DNA of 22,128 nt, taken from Thermoproteota archaeon. Lineage in GTDB: Archaea; Korarchaeota; Korarchaeia; Korarchaeales; Korarchaeaceae. The position numbers and the translations under genes are program-made. This document shows positions 1 to 8,475 of this stretch, piece by piece. Under the pieces are notes generated by a model. It saw only the letters and a program-made list of their open reading frames with translations. It was not told the DNA's origin and searched no databases. Numbering within the stretch: the stretch's first letter is position 1; each line of letters opens with the position of its first letter. The stretch lies in assembly GCA_021158805.1 (NCBI GenBank), contig JAGGTZ010000097.1:1-22128 (forward strand), read 5' to 3'.

Positions 1-171
1 ATAGGGGGAGTGAAGGTAGAGGCCCTCCTGATCAAGGAAGGAACAGCTATTCTGATCGGGAACGAGGACAGGAATTATCACAGGGATAGGGCCACGAAAT
101 TAGAATGTTTAGGACTCTCCACGGATCTCATCTCAATCAGACAGGAGGATGGTACTCCGTCCCTCCCCTAA
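1..171 (+). CDS. 3' end of an unidentified protein (partial)
   Basis: An open frame runs in from the left edge and ends at TAA 169-171, giving the last 56 residues of a protein. The visible part starts IGGVKVEALLIKEGTAI and ends EDGTPSLP. It looks like an alternating beta/alpha tail with no motif I recognise. It converges on eif2g and overlaps its 3' end by 35 bases, which fits the many short convergent overlaps in this window. The frame is short and truncated, so it could be chance, although its composition (many charged and aliphatic residues) looks protein-like. No function is proposed. Confidence 0.45.
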   Translation: MGGVKVEALLIKEGTAILIGNEDRNYHRDRATKLECLGLSTDLISIRQEDGTPSLP

Positions 172-1396
172 TGTGACCATAACCTACTAGCCTCCACCTA
201 TTTCCTATTCTAGTAGAGATCGCTACTCTCTGGTTAACTTCGGCTGTCGCGGGTATTCTTAGTAGGAGGGACATTTTATCATCCGGCGTCATCTCCTTTA
301 AGACTGCTGGTACAGTGGCAGTACCCACATTTAGTTGAATAAATTCGCCTCTGCTGGGCTTTTTCACCTCCATCTCTTCTTTGGTACCTACTATCCTCTC
401 GAAGAACTTGGCTTCTACGTCTAATTCCTTCCAAGTTGGTGGTAAGTCACCAGGTAGCCCAACGACATTTCCTACCATGTTATCGGCTTTTGTGAGGGCT
501 GGATCAAGTAGAGTTCCAACACCTATCAATCCTCCAGGGTAGGCCTCCTCTAACGGTGTATTTTCACTTCTTAAGCTAACTATTTTCGTGGTTAGTGGAA
601 TGAACTTACCTGCTCTATAGGCGCCTGGTCTTATTTCGATCTCGTCATCTACCCTGAACCTGCCCTGTACTATCGTACCACCCAACACCCCTCCTACCAG
701 CTTTTCAGGTCTAGTTCCCGGCTTATTGACATCAAATGACCTAGCTACATACATTCTTGGGGGTTTAGTTGGGTCACGCTCGGGAGGAATAAATCTTTTA
801 GCCATCTCCTTTATTAGATAGCTAATATTCACGCCATGAAGTGCAGAAACGGGAATTATGGGGGGTACTTCGTTCAGATAGCTCTCTAAGAACCTAACTA
901 TCTGTTCATAGTTCTCCAAGGCCTGCTCATCACTTACAAGTTCAATCTTAGTCTGGACAACTATTATCTGCTTGACATTCATTATCTTCAGCGCTACCAA
1001 GTGCTCCCTAGTTTGGGGCTGTGGCGCGGGCTCGTTGGCAGCTATTACTAGCAGAGCGGCATCCATAAGAGTGGAACCAGCCAGCATCGTGGCCATTAGG
1101 GTGTCATGACCTGGGCAGTCTACGAAGGAAACTTTTCTGAGAAGTATAGTATCTCCACCATCTATGGGACACCTCTTCATAGTAGTGTAGCACCTAGGAT
1201 CATCGTCCGAGCAGGAGACGCACTTCCTTAGATCGGCATTAGCATACCCAAGCTTTATAGTGATACCTCTTCTCAATTCCTCACTATGCTTCTCAGGCCA
1301 TATACCAGTTAGGGCCTGTACTAATGTGGATTTACCATGGTCTACATGGCCCGCGGTCCCTATATTCATCTCTGGTTGTAAAGGCTCTTTACTCAC
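137..1396 (-). CDS. eif2g: Translation initiation factor aIF2 subunit gamma
   Basis: This is the GTPase subunit of the archaeal aIF2 heterotrimer, which carries initiator Met-tRNA to the small ribosomal subunit. The 419-residue length is normal for the family. The sequence shows the P-loop GHVDHGKST at 16-24, switch I RRGITIKLGYA near 42-52, a zinc knuckle with Cys59, Cys62, Cys69 and Cys76, and DCPGH at 93-97. The guanine-specificity motif reads TKIE near 149-152, where Asn is usual in first position. The C-terminal half holds the two beta-barrel domains. I take GTG at 1396 as the start: GGTGAT lies four bases upstream, and the ATG just before it is out of frame and stops after three codons. 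It follows rps6e by 12 bases and is the last gene of the block. Confidence 0.97.
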   Translation of the reverse strand: MSKEPLQPEMNIGTAGHVDHGKSTLVQALTGIWPEKHSEELRRGITIKLGYANADLRKCVSCSDDDPRCYTTMKRCPIDGGDTILLRKVSFVDCPGHDTLMATMLAGSTLMDAALLVIAANEPAPQPQTREHLVALKIMNVKQIIVVQTKIELVSDEQALENYEQIVRFLESYLNEVPPIIPVSALHGVNISYLIKEMAKRFIPPERDPTKPPRMYVARSFDVNKPGTRPEKLVGGVLGGTIVQGRFRVDDEIEIRPGAYRAGKFIPLTTKIVSLRSENTPLEEAYPGGLIGVGTLLDPALTKADNMVGNVVGLPGDLPPTWKELDVEAKFFERIVGTKEEMEVKKPSRGEFIQLNVGTATVPAVLKEMTPDDKMSLLLRIPATAEVNQRVAISTRIGNRWRLVGYGHIRGGTEYHPPV

Positions 1397-1408
1397 TCAT
1401 ATCACCTA

Positions 1409-1840
1409 TTAAGAGGCTTTAGCCTCTTCCTCCTTCTTTATAATCTCCTCTAGAGGCTTCTCCCCGCTCTTGATTACTCTAAGGTTGATCTGCTTTATGG
1501 CATCCGAGATTATAGCCCCTCTAACGGTCTTTGCCCTTCTCTCTCCTCTCTTCTGCGGGTGGAACCCTGGAGGTGAGGAAAGGAGGATCTTCTTTTTTCC
1601 AGCTGATTGGAGCGATGGGTGCATGGGGAAACCATCCTTATCTGTCCCCCCAGTTATCTTAAAGGTGTACCCAGATAGTCCAAATGCATCCCCAGAAACC
1701 TCCTCGCCCAATCTTCTACCTATGAAGAACCTGATACTCTCCTTTGGAAGCTTTAAATGGTATGTCCTCCCTGTGGATGGATCTCCTATGTCTAGGACGA
1801 GAAATTCCTCCTCTACTCTTCTCCTCCTTCTTGCTGACAT
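1409..1840 (-). CDS. rps6e: Small ribosomal subunit protein eS6 (S6e)
   Basis: This is a structural protein of the archaeal 30S subunit. The 143-residue product has the eS6 core: GRRLGEEVSGDAFGLSGY and the ITGGTDKDGFPMHPSL motif near residues 62-77, followed by the basic GERRAKTVRGAIIS segment. It lacks the long phosphorylated tail of the eukaryotic protein, as expected in archaea. The N-terminus carries five consecutive arginines. ATG at 1840 follows GGTGAT with a three-base spacer. It lies 35 bases downstream of infB and 12 bases upstream of eif2g. The infB, rps6e, eif2g order is common in archaea and implies co-transcription of translation genes. Confidence 0.96.
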   Translation of the reverse strand: MSARRRRRVEEEFLVLDIGDPSTGRTYHLKLPKESIRFFIGRRLGEEVSGDAFGLSGYTFKITGGTDKDGFPMHPSLQSAGKKKILLSSPPGFHPQKRGERRAKTVRGAIISDAIKQINLRVIKSGEKPLEEIIKKEEEAKAS

Positions 1841-1875
1841 GCGATCACCTTCCCGGGATTAACCATTAAAGTTAT

Positions 1876-3678
1876 TTAAGCTGAACTACCTCCCCTAGAA
1901 TACCTGATCCATAAGATTCTTCTGTATAACTCTTTCTCATCTTCGTCCATTTTGCTGAAGTATATGGACCTAGCCTTTTCATCCTCGAATTCGGAGACCT
2001 CTGTATACAGTTTTTTACCCTCTTTTACATTTCTTCCTACAACTCCTCCCTTTATAGAGATCGCCACCCTCTGACCGGCCGTCGCCTCTAGGATCCTATT
2101 ACCTTCATACTGTATGTCTAATATCGTGCCAACCCTCTTTCCATTCTCATTGATTAGAGGGTATCCAGGTCTTATCCTCCCTCTCAGTACTTCAACGCCA
2201 ACTATGGCAGGATCGCTCCTCCTGAATACGAAATCCGGCAGCACTAAGATTTCGGCTGGAAAAACAGCTATGGACAGTACTCTCTCCTCCTCCTTACGCT
2301 TAAGCTCCTCTAGATACCTTTCAAAATCTTCTATCAGCCTGTAAATCACAACCTCTGTGAATATAGGGATTCTTCTCGACTGGGCTTCTCTTTTTGCATC
2401 CTCTGTTACCTTGACATTAAACGCCAATATGGCCGCATACCTCTCCTCTTTGGATTTGATTACCGAGGCCTCAAATACATCCGTCTTAGAGACATCTCCT
2501 ATATCCGCCCTCCTTATTGGTATCCCTTCCTTTTCTAGCTGGGCAATTAGCGCTTCAAGCGTACCAAGGGTGTCAGCCTTAACGATAACACCAATCCTGT
2601 CCGTCTTTATTATAATTCTGTCAACCTCCTCTTGGACGTCTCTCTTCACATCTTCTAGCTTGCTCATGTCCCTTACAACGTATAAGGGCGAGCCAGCAAG
2701 TACATCATCTAGCCTAGGAGCTGATATCATGACTCCGGCAGCTGCAGAGACCTCGTCTACTCTTCTAAACTTCTTCGTAGCTCTCATCTCTTGTAGCGGT
2801 TCTGGAATGAGCAATGCCTTAACCTTGGTGACAACAGGGCCATTAAGGCCAGCGAGGACTATAGTGTCGTCTTTTCTCAATATACCATCATATATAATGG
2901 CTGTAATAACAGTTCCCAATCCATGTTGCTGCTTCACCTCTAAGACGGTACCCCTGCCTTCGTTAGTAGTTACCTCAAGCCTATCAAGCATGTACCTCTG
3001 TACAAGACCTATTAGCATAGTCAGGAGGTCTGGGATCCCCTCACCTGTTACGGCGCTCGTTGGTATTATAGCGAAGGTCTTCGTGAAGTCCTTTACCCTA
3101 TCATATCTGTCCGCGTAGATCTCCAATGCAGCAAGCTGGTCTACTACCCTATACAACCTTTTTTCTAATTCTGCAATTACGGAAGGTGGCTGCTCCCTCT
3201 CAGCGAGTATGAAGGGCCTACCATCCTCGGATTTCCATCCATATATGGTATCTATCTTGTTAAGCGCTATTACGAAGGGGACCCTCCTCTCCCTAAGTAT
3301 ATTTATGGACTCCACGGTCTGGGGCTGAACACCTCCATTTATGTCTATCACGAGTATTGCTATGTCTGCAACAGAACCTCCTCTCCTCCTTAGGTTTGAA
3401 AATACTTCGTGACCGGGCAGATCTATGAACAAGAGGCCACCAGTCTTTATCTCAAACTTTAGGTTTAGAGCCTTCATGACCGGTTCACAAATGCTGTAGA
3501 TTACATCTGTGGGTATCTCCGAAGCTCCTACATGCTGTGTTATGGACCCCGGCTCTCTGGCAGCTACCCTGGTCTTTCTTATATAATCTAAGAGGGTTGT
3601 CTTTCCAGAATCAACATGCCCTAGAACTGAGACAAGCGGCTGCCTGTATCTCTTCCCTCCTTGTTCGCTTTCTTGCAA
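1876..3678 (-). CDS. infB: Translation initiation factor aIF5B (IF-2 family)
   Basis: This GTPase promotes ribosomal subunit joining at the end of initiation. The 600-residue length fits archaeal aIF5B, which lacks the long eukaryotic N-terminal extension. The P-loop is GHVDSGKTT at 20-28 (Ser replaces the more common His in GHVDHGKTT). DLPGHEVF follows near residues 86-93 and NKID near 140-143. Later domains include TLGTLEALIAQL (domain III) and the C-terminal beta barrel with RVAISIKGGVVGR. There is no intein. The start is TTG at 3678, preceded by GGTGA with a spacer of about six bases, and no better start is in frame. It lies 28 bases after rpl24e; a nucleoside diphosphate kinase gene often found at this spot in other archaea is absent. 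Confidence 0.96.
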   Translation of the reverse strand: MQESEQGGKRYRQPLVSVLGHVDSGKTTLLDYIRKTRVAAREPGSITQHVGASEIPTDVIYSICEPVMKALNLKFEIKTGGLLFIDLPGHEVFSNLRRRGGSVADIAILVIDINGGVQPQTVESINILRERRVPFVIALNKIDTIYGWKSEDGRPFILAEREQPPSVIAELEKRLYRVVDQLAALEIYADRYDRVKDFTKTFAIIPTSAVTGEGIPDLLTMLIGLVQRYMLDRLEVTTNEGRGTVLEVKQQHGLGTVITAIIYDGILRKDDTIVLAGLNGPVVTKVKALLIPEPLQEMRATKKFRRVDEVSAAAGVMISAPRLDDVLAGSPLYVVRDMSKLEDVKRDVQEEVDRIIIKTDRIGVIVKADTLGTLEALIAQLEKEGIPIRRADIGDVSKTDVFEASVIKSKEERYAAILAFNVKVTEDAKREAQSRRIPIFTEVVIYRLIEDFERYLEELKRKEEERVLSIAVFPAEILVLPDFVFRRSDPAIVGVEVLRGRIRPGYPLINENGKRVGTILDIQYEGNRILEATAGQRVAISIKGGVVGRNVKEGKKLYTEVSEFEDEKARSIYFSKMDEDEKELYRRILWIRYSRGGSSA

Positions 3679-3706
3679 TTATATTCACCTTAGAGGAAGA
3701 AAAAGC

Positions 3707-3898
3707 CTATTGCTGGGTCTTGGGCTTCTTCCTGACCCATTTAACCTTCTTAGGATTTCTCCCAAGCTTCAGGTAATTCTTAGCGCATTTAGATGAGCAG
3801 AAATAGAGTATTGTACCATCCGCCTTTACATACATCCATCCATGTCCTGGCTCTATATCCTCTCCGCAGAAGACGCACTTCTTGAGTAATAGCGACAT
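3707..3898 (-). CDS. rpl24e: Large ribosomal subunit protein eL24 (L24e)
   Basis: This is a zinc-ribbon protein of the 50S subunit, about 63 residues long. It has the typical [17 protein letters not shown] start and CSSKCAKNY, giving the four zinc-binding cysteines in two Cys-x2-Cys and Cys-x3-Cys pairs, and ends in a basic [13 protein letters not shown] tail. I choose ATG at 3898. A GTG three codons upstream (3907) is in frame but sits inside the GGTGAT SD motif, so it is unlikely to be the start. The ATG follows that motif by four bases. It is 10 bases downstream of rps28e, with which it is almost always paired in archaea. Confidence 0.95.
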   Translation of the reverse strand: MSLLLKKCVFCGEDIEPGHGWMYVKADGTILYFCSSKCAKNYLKLGRNPKKVKWVRKKPKTQQ

Positions 3899-3908
3899 CC
3901 ATATCACC

Positions 3909-4127
3909 TTACCTAGGCTTCAGTTTCCTAGCCTCCATCTCGGTCTCTCTTAGTATTAATATATCTCCTATTCTTACAGGTCCTTTAACGTTCCTCGTGA
4001 GGACCCTCCCCCTATCCTTGCCTACGAGTATCTTAGCCCTGACTTGTATGACATCACCAGCCACGCCAGTCCTACCTATGATCTCAACTACCTCCGCTGG
4101 GTATCCCTTATCGGCCTCCTGTGACAT
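3909..4127 (-). CDS. rps28e: Small ribosomal subunit protein eS28 (S28e)
   Basis: This is a 72-residue OB-fold protein of the 30S subunit near the mRNA exit and decoding region. Recognised from [38 protein letters not shown] and the conserved C-terminal [15 protein letters not shown] at 4127 follows GGTGAT with a three-base spacer. The gene is followed by rpl24e after 10 bases and preceded by rpl7ae after about 43 bases. A TATA-like box just upstream suggests that rps28e can head its own transcript. Confidence 0.96.
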   Translation of the reverse strand: MSQEADKGYPAEVVEIIGRTGVAGDVIQVRAKILVGKDRGRVLTRNVKGPVRIGDILILRETEMEARKLKPR

Positions 4128-4160
4128 TCAATCACCCTCAGAAAAGAGGAAGTGTATGGT

Positions 4161-4170
4161 GGTTTTTAAA
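4161..4170 (-). promoter_or_regulatory. Predicted TATA box for rps28e-rpl24e-infB-rps6e-eif2g
   Basis: On the minus strand this reads TTTAAAAACC, between the rpl7ae stop and rps28e. A start of transcription about 26 bases downstream would fall near 4140 and leave a short leader holding the GGTGAT motif. Predicted from spacing only. Confidence 0.45.
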
Positions 4171-4569
4171 CTACTCGGTTTGACCTGATCCTCTTATTTC
4201 GTTTACCTTCTCAACCAATGCCTCGAGGAGGCTCTTGGCTTGTCCAGCATCTATCACAGCTACTGAGGAGGCAGGAACTTCTATACCTGCGGCCTTTCCT
4301 AATTCCTCCTTACTCGGAACATATGCATAGGGAACGCCTTTATCATCACACAGAAGTGGCAAGTGGGCTACTATCTCAGGTGGATTGACGTCTTCGGCTA
4401 TTACCACAAAAAGAGCCTCTCCTCTCTCGACAGACTTCGTTGTTTCATTTACGCCTTTCCTAACTCTGCCCCCAGTCTCTCTTGCAGTCTGAACAAGTTC
4501 GAGGACCTTAGGAACTAGGTCGTCCGGGACCTCAAACTTCACGTAGAAGGGTTTGTCCTTAGCTGTCAT
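4171..4569 (-). CDS. rpl7ae: Ribosomal protein eL8/L7Ae (kink-turn binding)
   Basis: This 132-residue protein binds kink-turn RNA. In archaea it is both a 50S ribosomal protein and a core part of box C/D and H/ACA RNPs and RNase P. The signature is clear: [20 protein letters not shown] near residues 33-52, [21 protein letters not shown] near 54-74, and [15 protein letters not shown] at 4569 has only a weak GAAGG just upstream rather than the GGTGAT used by its neighbours. The 30-base gap after fni holds a GC-rich dyad (CCCCA and TGGGG around two bases) immediately before the start, which may affect translation. A TATA-like box in the fni 3' end suggests separate transcription. Confidence 0.96.
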   Translation of the reverse strand: MTAKDKPFYVKFEVPDDLVPKVLELVQTARETGGRVRKGVNETTKSVERGEALFVVIAEDVNPPEIVAHLPLLCDDKGVPYAYVPSKEELGKAAGIEVPASSVAVIDAGQAKSLLEALVEKVNEIRGSGQTE

Positions 4570-4599
4570 CCTTCATTCCCCAGATGGGGGCAGGTCAGG

Positions 4600-5682
4600 T
4601 CATATAAAAATATGCCTTCCTTCGACCCAAGACTTAAGGGGCTCCAATAACACGTATTTCTTAGAAAGCCTCAGCTGTGACGGTGTAAGGGAACCCGTAA
4701 GGAATAGGGCAACCTTTAACTCATAGATAAAGGCTTCTAGTTTCTTAACAATACCCTCTACACCCTCGCTGAGAGCACTTACGAAGAATGGACGAGCTGC
4801 TCCCGCTGCATGGGCCCCAAGGGCAATACACTTAGCCGCATCTAATCCCGATCTGACCCCTCCCGATCCTATTGTGATTGTATCGAGGCTAGAGACCTCC
4901 AAGATGGCACATGGTGTTGGTATCCCCCAATCAAAAAAGTGACTAGCCGCTTCCTTCTTAATAGATCCGTGGGGAGATCTCTCTCCCTCTATCAAAGCCC
5001 AGCTAGTCCCACCTACACCAGCCACATCTATAGCATGAACCCCTATCTCGACGAGGTACTTTGCTACTGTAGCTGAGATGCCGGCTCCAACCTCCTTGAC
5101 GATAACAGGGACATCCAGCTCTCTTATAACTTCTCTAATCGATATGAGGGAGTTACTAAAATCAGTAGAACCTTCCGGTTGGAGCAATTCCTGCAGAGGA
5201 TTAAGATGAATCGCTAAAGCGTCAGCCCTTATCATATCCACTGCTCTCTTCGCGTTTTCTGGACCTTGCTCTCCAATGATATGTGAGACCCCTAAATTAG
5301 CTATTACTGGTACGTCGTGAGCTCTATTCCTGACTACTAGGAAGGTGTCGATCACAGAATCATTAGTTAGCGCTGCTCTCTGGCTTCCAACACCTATTGC
5401 AACGCCAATCCTCTGGGCAGCCTCGGCCAGAGCCTTATTTATAGGTAATGTATCCTCATGCCCACCGGTCATGCCCTCTATTATAATCGGGGCACTCAGA
5501 TCATAGCCCAAGAAATTCCATGATAGATCGACATCATCAAAGGATCCTTCCGGGAGAGCATTATGCTCTAAGATAACGTACTTGAACCAAGAACCACCTC
5601 TAACGCTTAGATCAATCTCATCTCTCTCAGCTATCATGACGTGCTCAATTTTACGCTTTGATGTAGTATCTCCTTCATTCAA
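4600..5682 (-). CDS. fni: Isopentenyl-diphosphate delta-isomerase, type 2 (FMN-dependent)
   Basis: This enzyme interconverts isopentenyl and dimethylallyl diphosphate for archaeal isoprenoid lipid synthesis, using reduced FMN and NADPH. The 360-residue TIM-barrel shows the type 2 markers: RKIEHVMIA near the N-terminus, IIIEGMTGG near 66-74, VGSQRAAL near 98-105, ALAIHLNPLQELLQPEG, VIVKEVGAGIS, DVAGVGGTSWALIE and GSGGVRSGLDAAK with LGAHAAGAARPF. The start is TTG at 5682, overlapping the MEMO-gene stop by four bases (TTGA). This start keeps the family-conserved RKIEH segment, which the first ATG would lose. Upstream GGTGGTG may act as SD. Location beside the MEMO gene and rps2 is common in archaea. 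Confidence 0.95.
   Translation of the reverse strand: MNEGDTTSKRKIEHVMIAERDEIDLSVRGGSWFKYVILEHNALPEGSFDDVDLSWNFLGYDLSAPIIIEGMTGGHEDTLPINKALAEAAQRIGVAIGVGSQRAALTNDSVIDTFLVVRNRAHDVPVIANLGVSHIIGEQGPENAKRAVDMIRADALAIHLNPLQELLQPEGSTDFSNSLISIREVIRELDVPVIVKEVGAGISATVAKYLVEIGVHAIDVAGVGGTSWALIEGERSPHGSIKKEAASHFFDWGIPTPCAILEVSSLDTITIGSGGVRSGLDAAKCIALGAHAAGAARPFFVSALSEGVEGIVKKLEAFIYELKVALFLTGSLTPSQLRLSKKYVLLEPLKSWVEGRHIFI
4602..4613 (-). promoter_or_regulatory. Predicted TATA box for rpl7ae
   Basis: The AT-only stretch ATATTTTTATAT on the minus strand lies over the fni stop codon. Transcription starting about 26 bases downstream would give a leader of roughly 12 bases before the rpl7ae ATG. Predicted from composition and spacing only. 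Confidence 0.4.
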
Positions 5683-6527
5683 CGCCGAAACACCACCGAT
5701 GCATAACCAACTACAAAAGATCTGTCTCCACTAGCTTCCGCACTTGTAGAATATCTGATAAGCTCCCCTTTTTCTACACCCATCAATTTAGAAAAAGTAA
5801 TTGCCACGGATGCAGGACCAGGCCCGCACATCGACACATCTAGCTCAAATAAAGTTCTAAAGAGTGAATGGACATCCATATCTAAAATCGCCTCTAATGC
5901 AGCCATATCTCTTCTCCTAGCTTCTTCCTCAGGAAGATAGTGGGACATGTCAGATGAGGCTATTATAACGACATCTCTCTTAGTCTTTTCTGCAGCTAAT
6001 GCAATTGCTCTCCCCAATCTTACAGACTCCTCAAGGTTCTGGACGCTCATTGTTATTGGAACTACCTTTACCTCATCATATATCAGTTGAAGAAATGGTA
6101 TCTGAACCTCTATAGAGTGTTCAGACATGTGGGCTAAATCATCATATGTCAATTCCTCAAATTCAGATCTAATGGCATCTGTAAGCTGTCTATCTATCTC
6201 TACTAAGCCTAAAGGTGTTTCCCAATACCTGGCGCTAGATGCCGAGAAGGCAGCGCCTAAGCCGGTATGATTAGGCCCCAATATTACGAATGTCTCTGGA
6301 ATACCATCGCTGGCAAGGGCCGCATAGCCCGCCGCCGCAGTCCTTCCAGAGTATACGTAGCCAGCATGAGGTGAGATTAGGGCTGTTATCCTCCTCTCTC
6401 CATCCAAGTTCGGCTTGGGAATATCGTCAAAGCCTATACTCTTGAAAAGGGACTTCATCATCCTTTTAAGTTCTTCTCTATCGGAGGGATAAAAGGAGCC
6501 AGCGACAGCTGGCCTCCTAACATCCAA
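5679..6527 (-). CDS. MEMO1 family protein
   Basis: A conserved archaeal and eukaryotic family structurally related to extradiol dioxygenases; its biochemical role in archaea is not settled. The 282-residue protein starts RRPAVAGSFYPSD and carries candidate metal-binding residues His54 in SPHAGYVYSG, His87 in LGPNHTG and Cys234 in SMCGPGP, plus EHSIEVQIPF near 136-145 and SSDMSHY near 191-197. TTG at 6527 is the start; GGTGA lies about seven bases upstream, overlapping the rps2 stop. An ATG four bases further on is out of frame. It sits between rps2 and fni. In several archaea mevalonate kinase and isopentenyl phosphate kinase genes lie in this interval, but they are not here. Confidence 0.92.
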   Translation of the reverse strand: MDVRRPAVAGSFYPSDREELKRMMKSLFKSIGFDDIPKPNLDGERRITALISPHAGYVYSGRTAAAGYAALASDGIPETFVILGPNHTGLGAAFSASSARYWETPLGLVEIDRQLTDAIRSEFEELTYDDLAHMSEHSIEVQIPFLQLIYDEVKVVPITMSVQNLEESVRLGRAIALAAEKTKRDVVIIASSDMSHYLPEEEARRRDMAALEAILDMDVHSLFRTLFELDVSMCGPGPASVAITFSKLMGVEKGELIRYSTSAEASGDRSFVVGYASVVFRR

Positions 6528-6534
6528 AGGATTT

Positions 6535-7188
6535 TCACCTCAAGCCCATTATCCTAGTGGCGAAGTCATCGTAGCTCTCTTCTAAATCACCATCTGGGGG
6601 AAGATCACCTCTGTTTCTCAATACTTCCCTCGTGAGGAGCCAGAAAACTAAAGCTAGAGATCTCCTTCCTTTATTATTCGCTGGGATCGCTAGATCTATG
6701 TTCTCAAGTGTATTGTCCGCATCGACTAGTGCTACTACCGGTATTCCCATCTTTACCGACTCCACATGTATCTGCCTATCAACCCTAGGGTCCGAGAGGA
6801 CTACAACATCTGGTTCCAAGTGTAGAGGCGCATGAGGGTTAGTTAGAGTTCCTGGTAGGATTCTACCGGTTATATGAGTAGCTCCCACATACTCAGCGAA
6901 TTTCCTAACGGGCTTGAATCCATATATCCTCGCAGAGACAGCTAATATCTTCTTAGGTTCAAATCGTGCTAAGAACTTGCCTGCGACCCTTATCCTCTCA
7001 TCTAACTTTTTTATGTCAATCATACAGAGACCATCTGGCCTTACTTTGTAGACGAATTTTTCCATGTCCTTAGTCCTTATCCTAGTCCCTACATGCACTC
7101 CCGCTGAGAGATATTTTTGCTTAGGTATTAGAAGATCCTTATCCTCTACCGGAGGTACATTAGAGAGACTCATATCATCATACCCCAT
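6535..7188 (-). CDS. rps2: Small ribosomal subunit protein uS2
   Basis: This 217-residue protein of the 30S platform/body shows the archaeal uS2 signature: [20 protein letters not shown] near 27-46, [46 protein letters not shown] and the C-terminal [21 protein letters not shown] at 7188 follows GGTGAT with a three-base spacer. It is four bases downstream of rpo10. The usual archaeal neighbours rpoK and enolase, often found between rpo10 and rps2, are missing, so this version of the cluster is trimmed. Confidence 0.96.
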   Translation of the reverse strand: MGYDDMSLSNVPPVEDKDLLIPKQKYLSAGVHVGTRIRTKDMEKFVYKVRPDGLCMIDIKKLDERIRVAGKFLARFEPKKILAVSARIYGFKPVRKFAEYVGATHITGRILPGTLTNPHAPLHLEPDVVVLSDPRVDRQIHVESVKMGIPVVALVDADNTLENIDLAIPANNKGRRSLALVFWLLTREVLRNRGDLPPDGDLEESYDDFATRIMGLR

Positions 7189-7192
7189 AAAA

Positions 7193-7396
7193 TCACCTCT
7201 CCATGACTGGAGTGAAGGAAAGCTCGAGTTCTGCTAGCTCTATATGGCTTATGAACATTCTCCTGCAACAATATCTTTTTATCCCTAGGGAGTCTAGCAC
7301 CTTACCTGGATCTTCCCCAGCAGTCACTCGCCGGGAGAACTCCTCCCACTTATCCCCTATTATGCTTCCGCATGTGAAGCATCTTATCGGAAACAT
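7193..7396 (-). CDS. rpo10: DNA-directed RNA polymerase subunit Rpo10 (RpoN, RPB10 homologue)
   Basis: This 67-residue zinc-binding polymerase subunit acts in assembly of the Rpo3/Rpo11 platform. It begins [17 protein letters not shown] and has [11 protein letters not shown] near 43-53. The CFTCG pair and the CC pair form the atypical zinc site of RPB10. Length and sequence match the family throughout. It is the first gene of the minus-strand block, divergent from rfcS, with a TATA-like box between them. An AGGTAAGGA stretch just upstream of ATG 7396 can act as SD. Confidence 0.96.
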   Translation of the reverse strand: MFPIRCFTCGSIIGDKWEEFSRRVTAGEDPGKVLDSLGIKRYCCRRMFISHIELAELELSFTPVMER

Positions 7397-7430
7397 ATCC
7401 TTACCTCGGCTGGGTACTACCTGTTGAGGT

Positions 7431-7440
7431 TATTAAATTA
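7431..7440. promoter_or_regulatory. Predicted shared TATA element between rpo10 and rfcS
   Basis: The near-symmetrical sequence TATTAAATTA lies in the 92-base divergent gap. It is about 26 bases from plausible start sites in both directions: near 7407 for rpo10 on the minus strand and near 7463 for rfcS on the plus strand. One element may therefore seed both transcripts. Predicted only. Confidence 0.4.
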
Positions 7441-7488
7441 TGTCGTGTAGGATACGAATGTGAACTCAACTAGTATGGGGTGTACTGA

Positions 7489-8475
7489 ATGACGTTCGAG
7501 CTATGGATCGAAAAATATAGACCGCGAACGCTAGATGAGGTAGTAGATCAGGAGGATGTTATTAGAGCTCTAAAGGGATTCGTTAAGAAAAAATCAATGC
7601 CCCACTTACTATTCGCAGGTCCAGCTGGTACTGGAAAGACCACTACGGCATTAGCTCTAGCTCATGACATCTACGAGTCGGAAGAACTGCTCAGAGCTAA
7701 CTATCTAGAACTCAATGCCAGTGATGAGAGGGGCATAGATACTATAAGGACGAAAATAAAGGACTTTGCGAAGACAGCTCCCTTTGGGGAGGTCCCATTC
7801 AAGATAATTCACTTAGATGAGGCTGACAGCTTGACTGCTGATGCTCAGCATGCCCTCAGGAGGATAATGGAGATGTATTCAGCTACTACTAGATTCATAC
7901 TAGCATGCAACTATTCCTCTAAGATAATAGAGCCTATACAGTCTAGGACAGCTGTCTTTAGATTCGGACCGATACCTGAGGAAGCGGTGAAGGAGAGGAT
8001 TCTAATGATAGCTGAAAAGGAGAAAGTAAAGTACACGGAGGATGGGATATCAGCGATAGTCTATGTAGCGGAGGGAGACCTAAGAAGAGCTATAAACATA
8101 CTCCAAACAGCTTCGGCGATGGCCGATCTAGTAGATGCCAAGCTAGTATACAGGGTAGCGGGGCTAGCCCATCCAGAGGAGATAAAGGGTATGATCAACG
8201 CGGCTATGAAGGGTAAATTCATCGCTGCTAGAGATATGCTAAGGAATCTCATGATAAACTACGGAATGTCGGCTCAAGATGTTGTAAAACAGCTAAATAG
8301 AGAAATACTAGCTAGCAAATCTATACCTGATAAGCTAAAAGCAGAGCTAATGGTTTTCATGAGCGATGTCGACTACAGGATCACGGAAGGCGCGCATGGA
8401 GATATTCAGCTAGCCGCTCTATTAGCAAAGCTTGTGGAACTAGGGGAATCCCATGAAGGAACTTCCTTGGACTGA
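7489..8475 (+). CDS. rfcS: Replication factor C small subunit
   Basis: This is the small ATPase subunit of the clamp loader that opens PCNA and places it on primed DNA. The 328-residue AAA+ protein starts ELWIEKYRPRTLDEV (RFC box II) and has Walker A GPAGTGKT at 44-51, the LNASDERGIDTIR box, Walker B IIHLDEAD at 106-113, and sensor 1 Asn141. The SRC arginine-finger motif reads SRT at 152-154. Sensor 2 lies at GDLRRAINILQ. The C-terminal collar helices follow. There is no intein. ATG 7489 follows GGGGTG by about six bases. The frame overlaps rfcL by 23 bases, so the two subunits are surely co-transcribed and probably translationally coupled. Confidence 0.96.
   Translation: MTFELWIEKYRPRTLDEVVDQEDVIRALKGFVKKKSMPHLLFAGPAGTGKTTTALALAHDIYESEELLRANYLELNASDERGIDTIRTKIKDFAKTAPFGEVPFKIIHLDEADSLTADAQHALRRIMEMYSATTRFILACNYSSKIIEPIQSRTAVFRFGPIPEEAVKERILMIAEKEKVKYTEDGISAIVYVAEGDLRRAINILQTASAMADLVDAKLVYRVAGLAHPEEIKGMINAAMKGKFIAARDMLRNLMINYGMSAQDVVKQLNREILASKSIPDKLKAELMVFMSDVDYRITEGAHGDIQLAALLAKLVELGESHEGTSLD

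Noticed and set aside
2357..3118. Long plus-strand open frame of 253 codons
   Set aside because: It lies wholly within infB on the other strand; the translation is Ser/Thr/Leu-rich low-information sequence typical of an antisense shadow, with no SD or motif.
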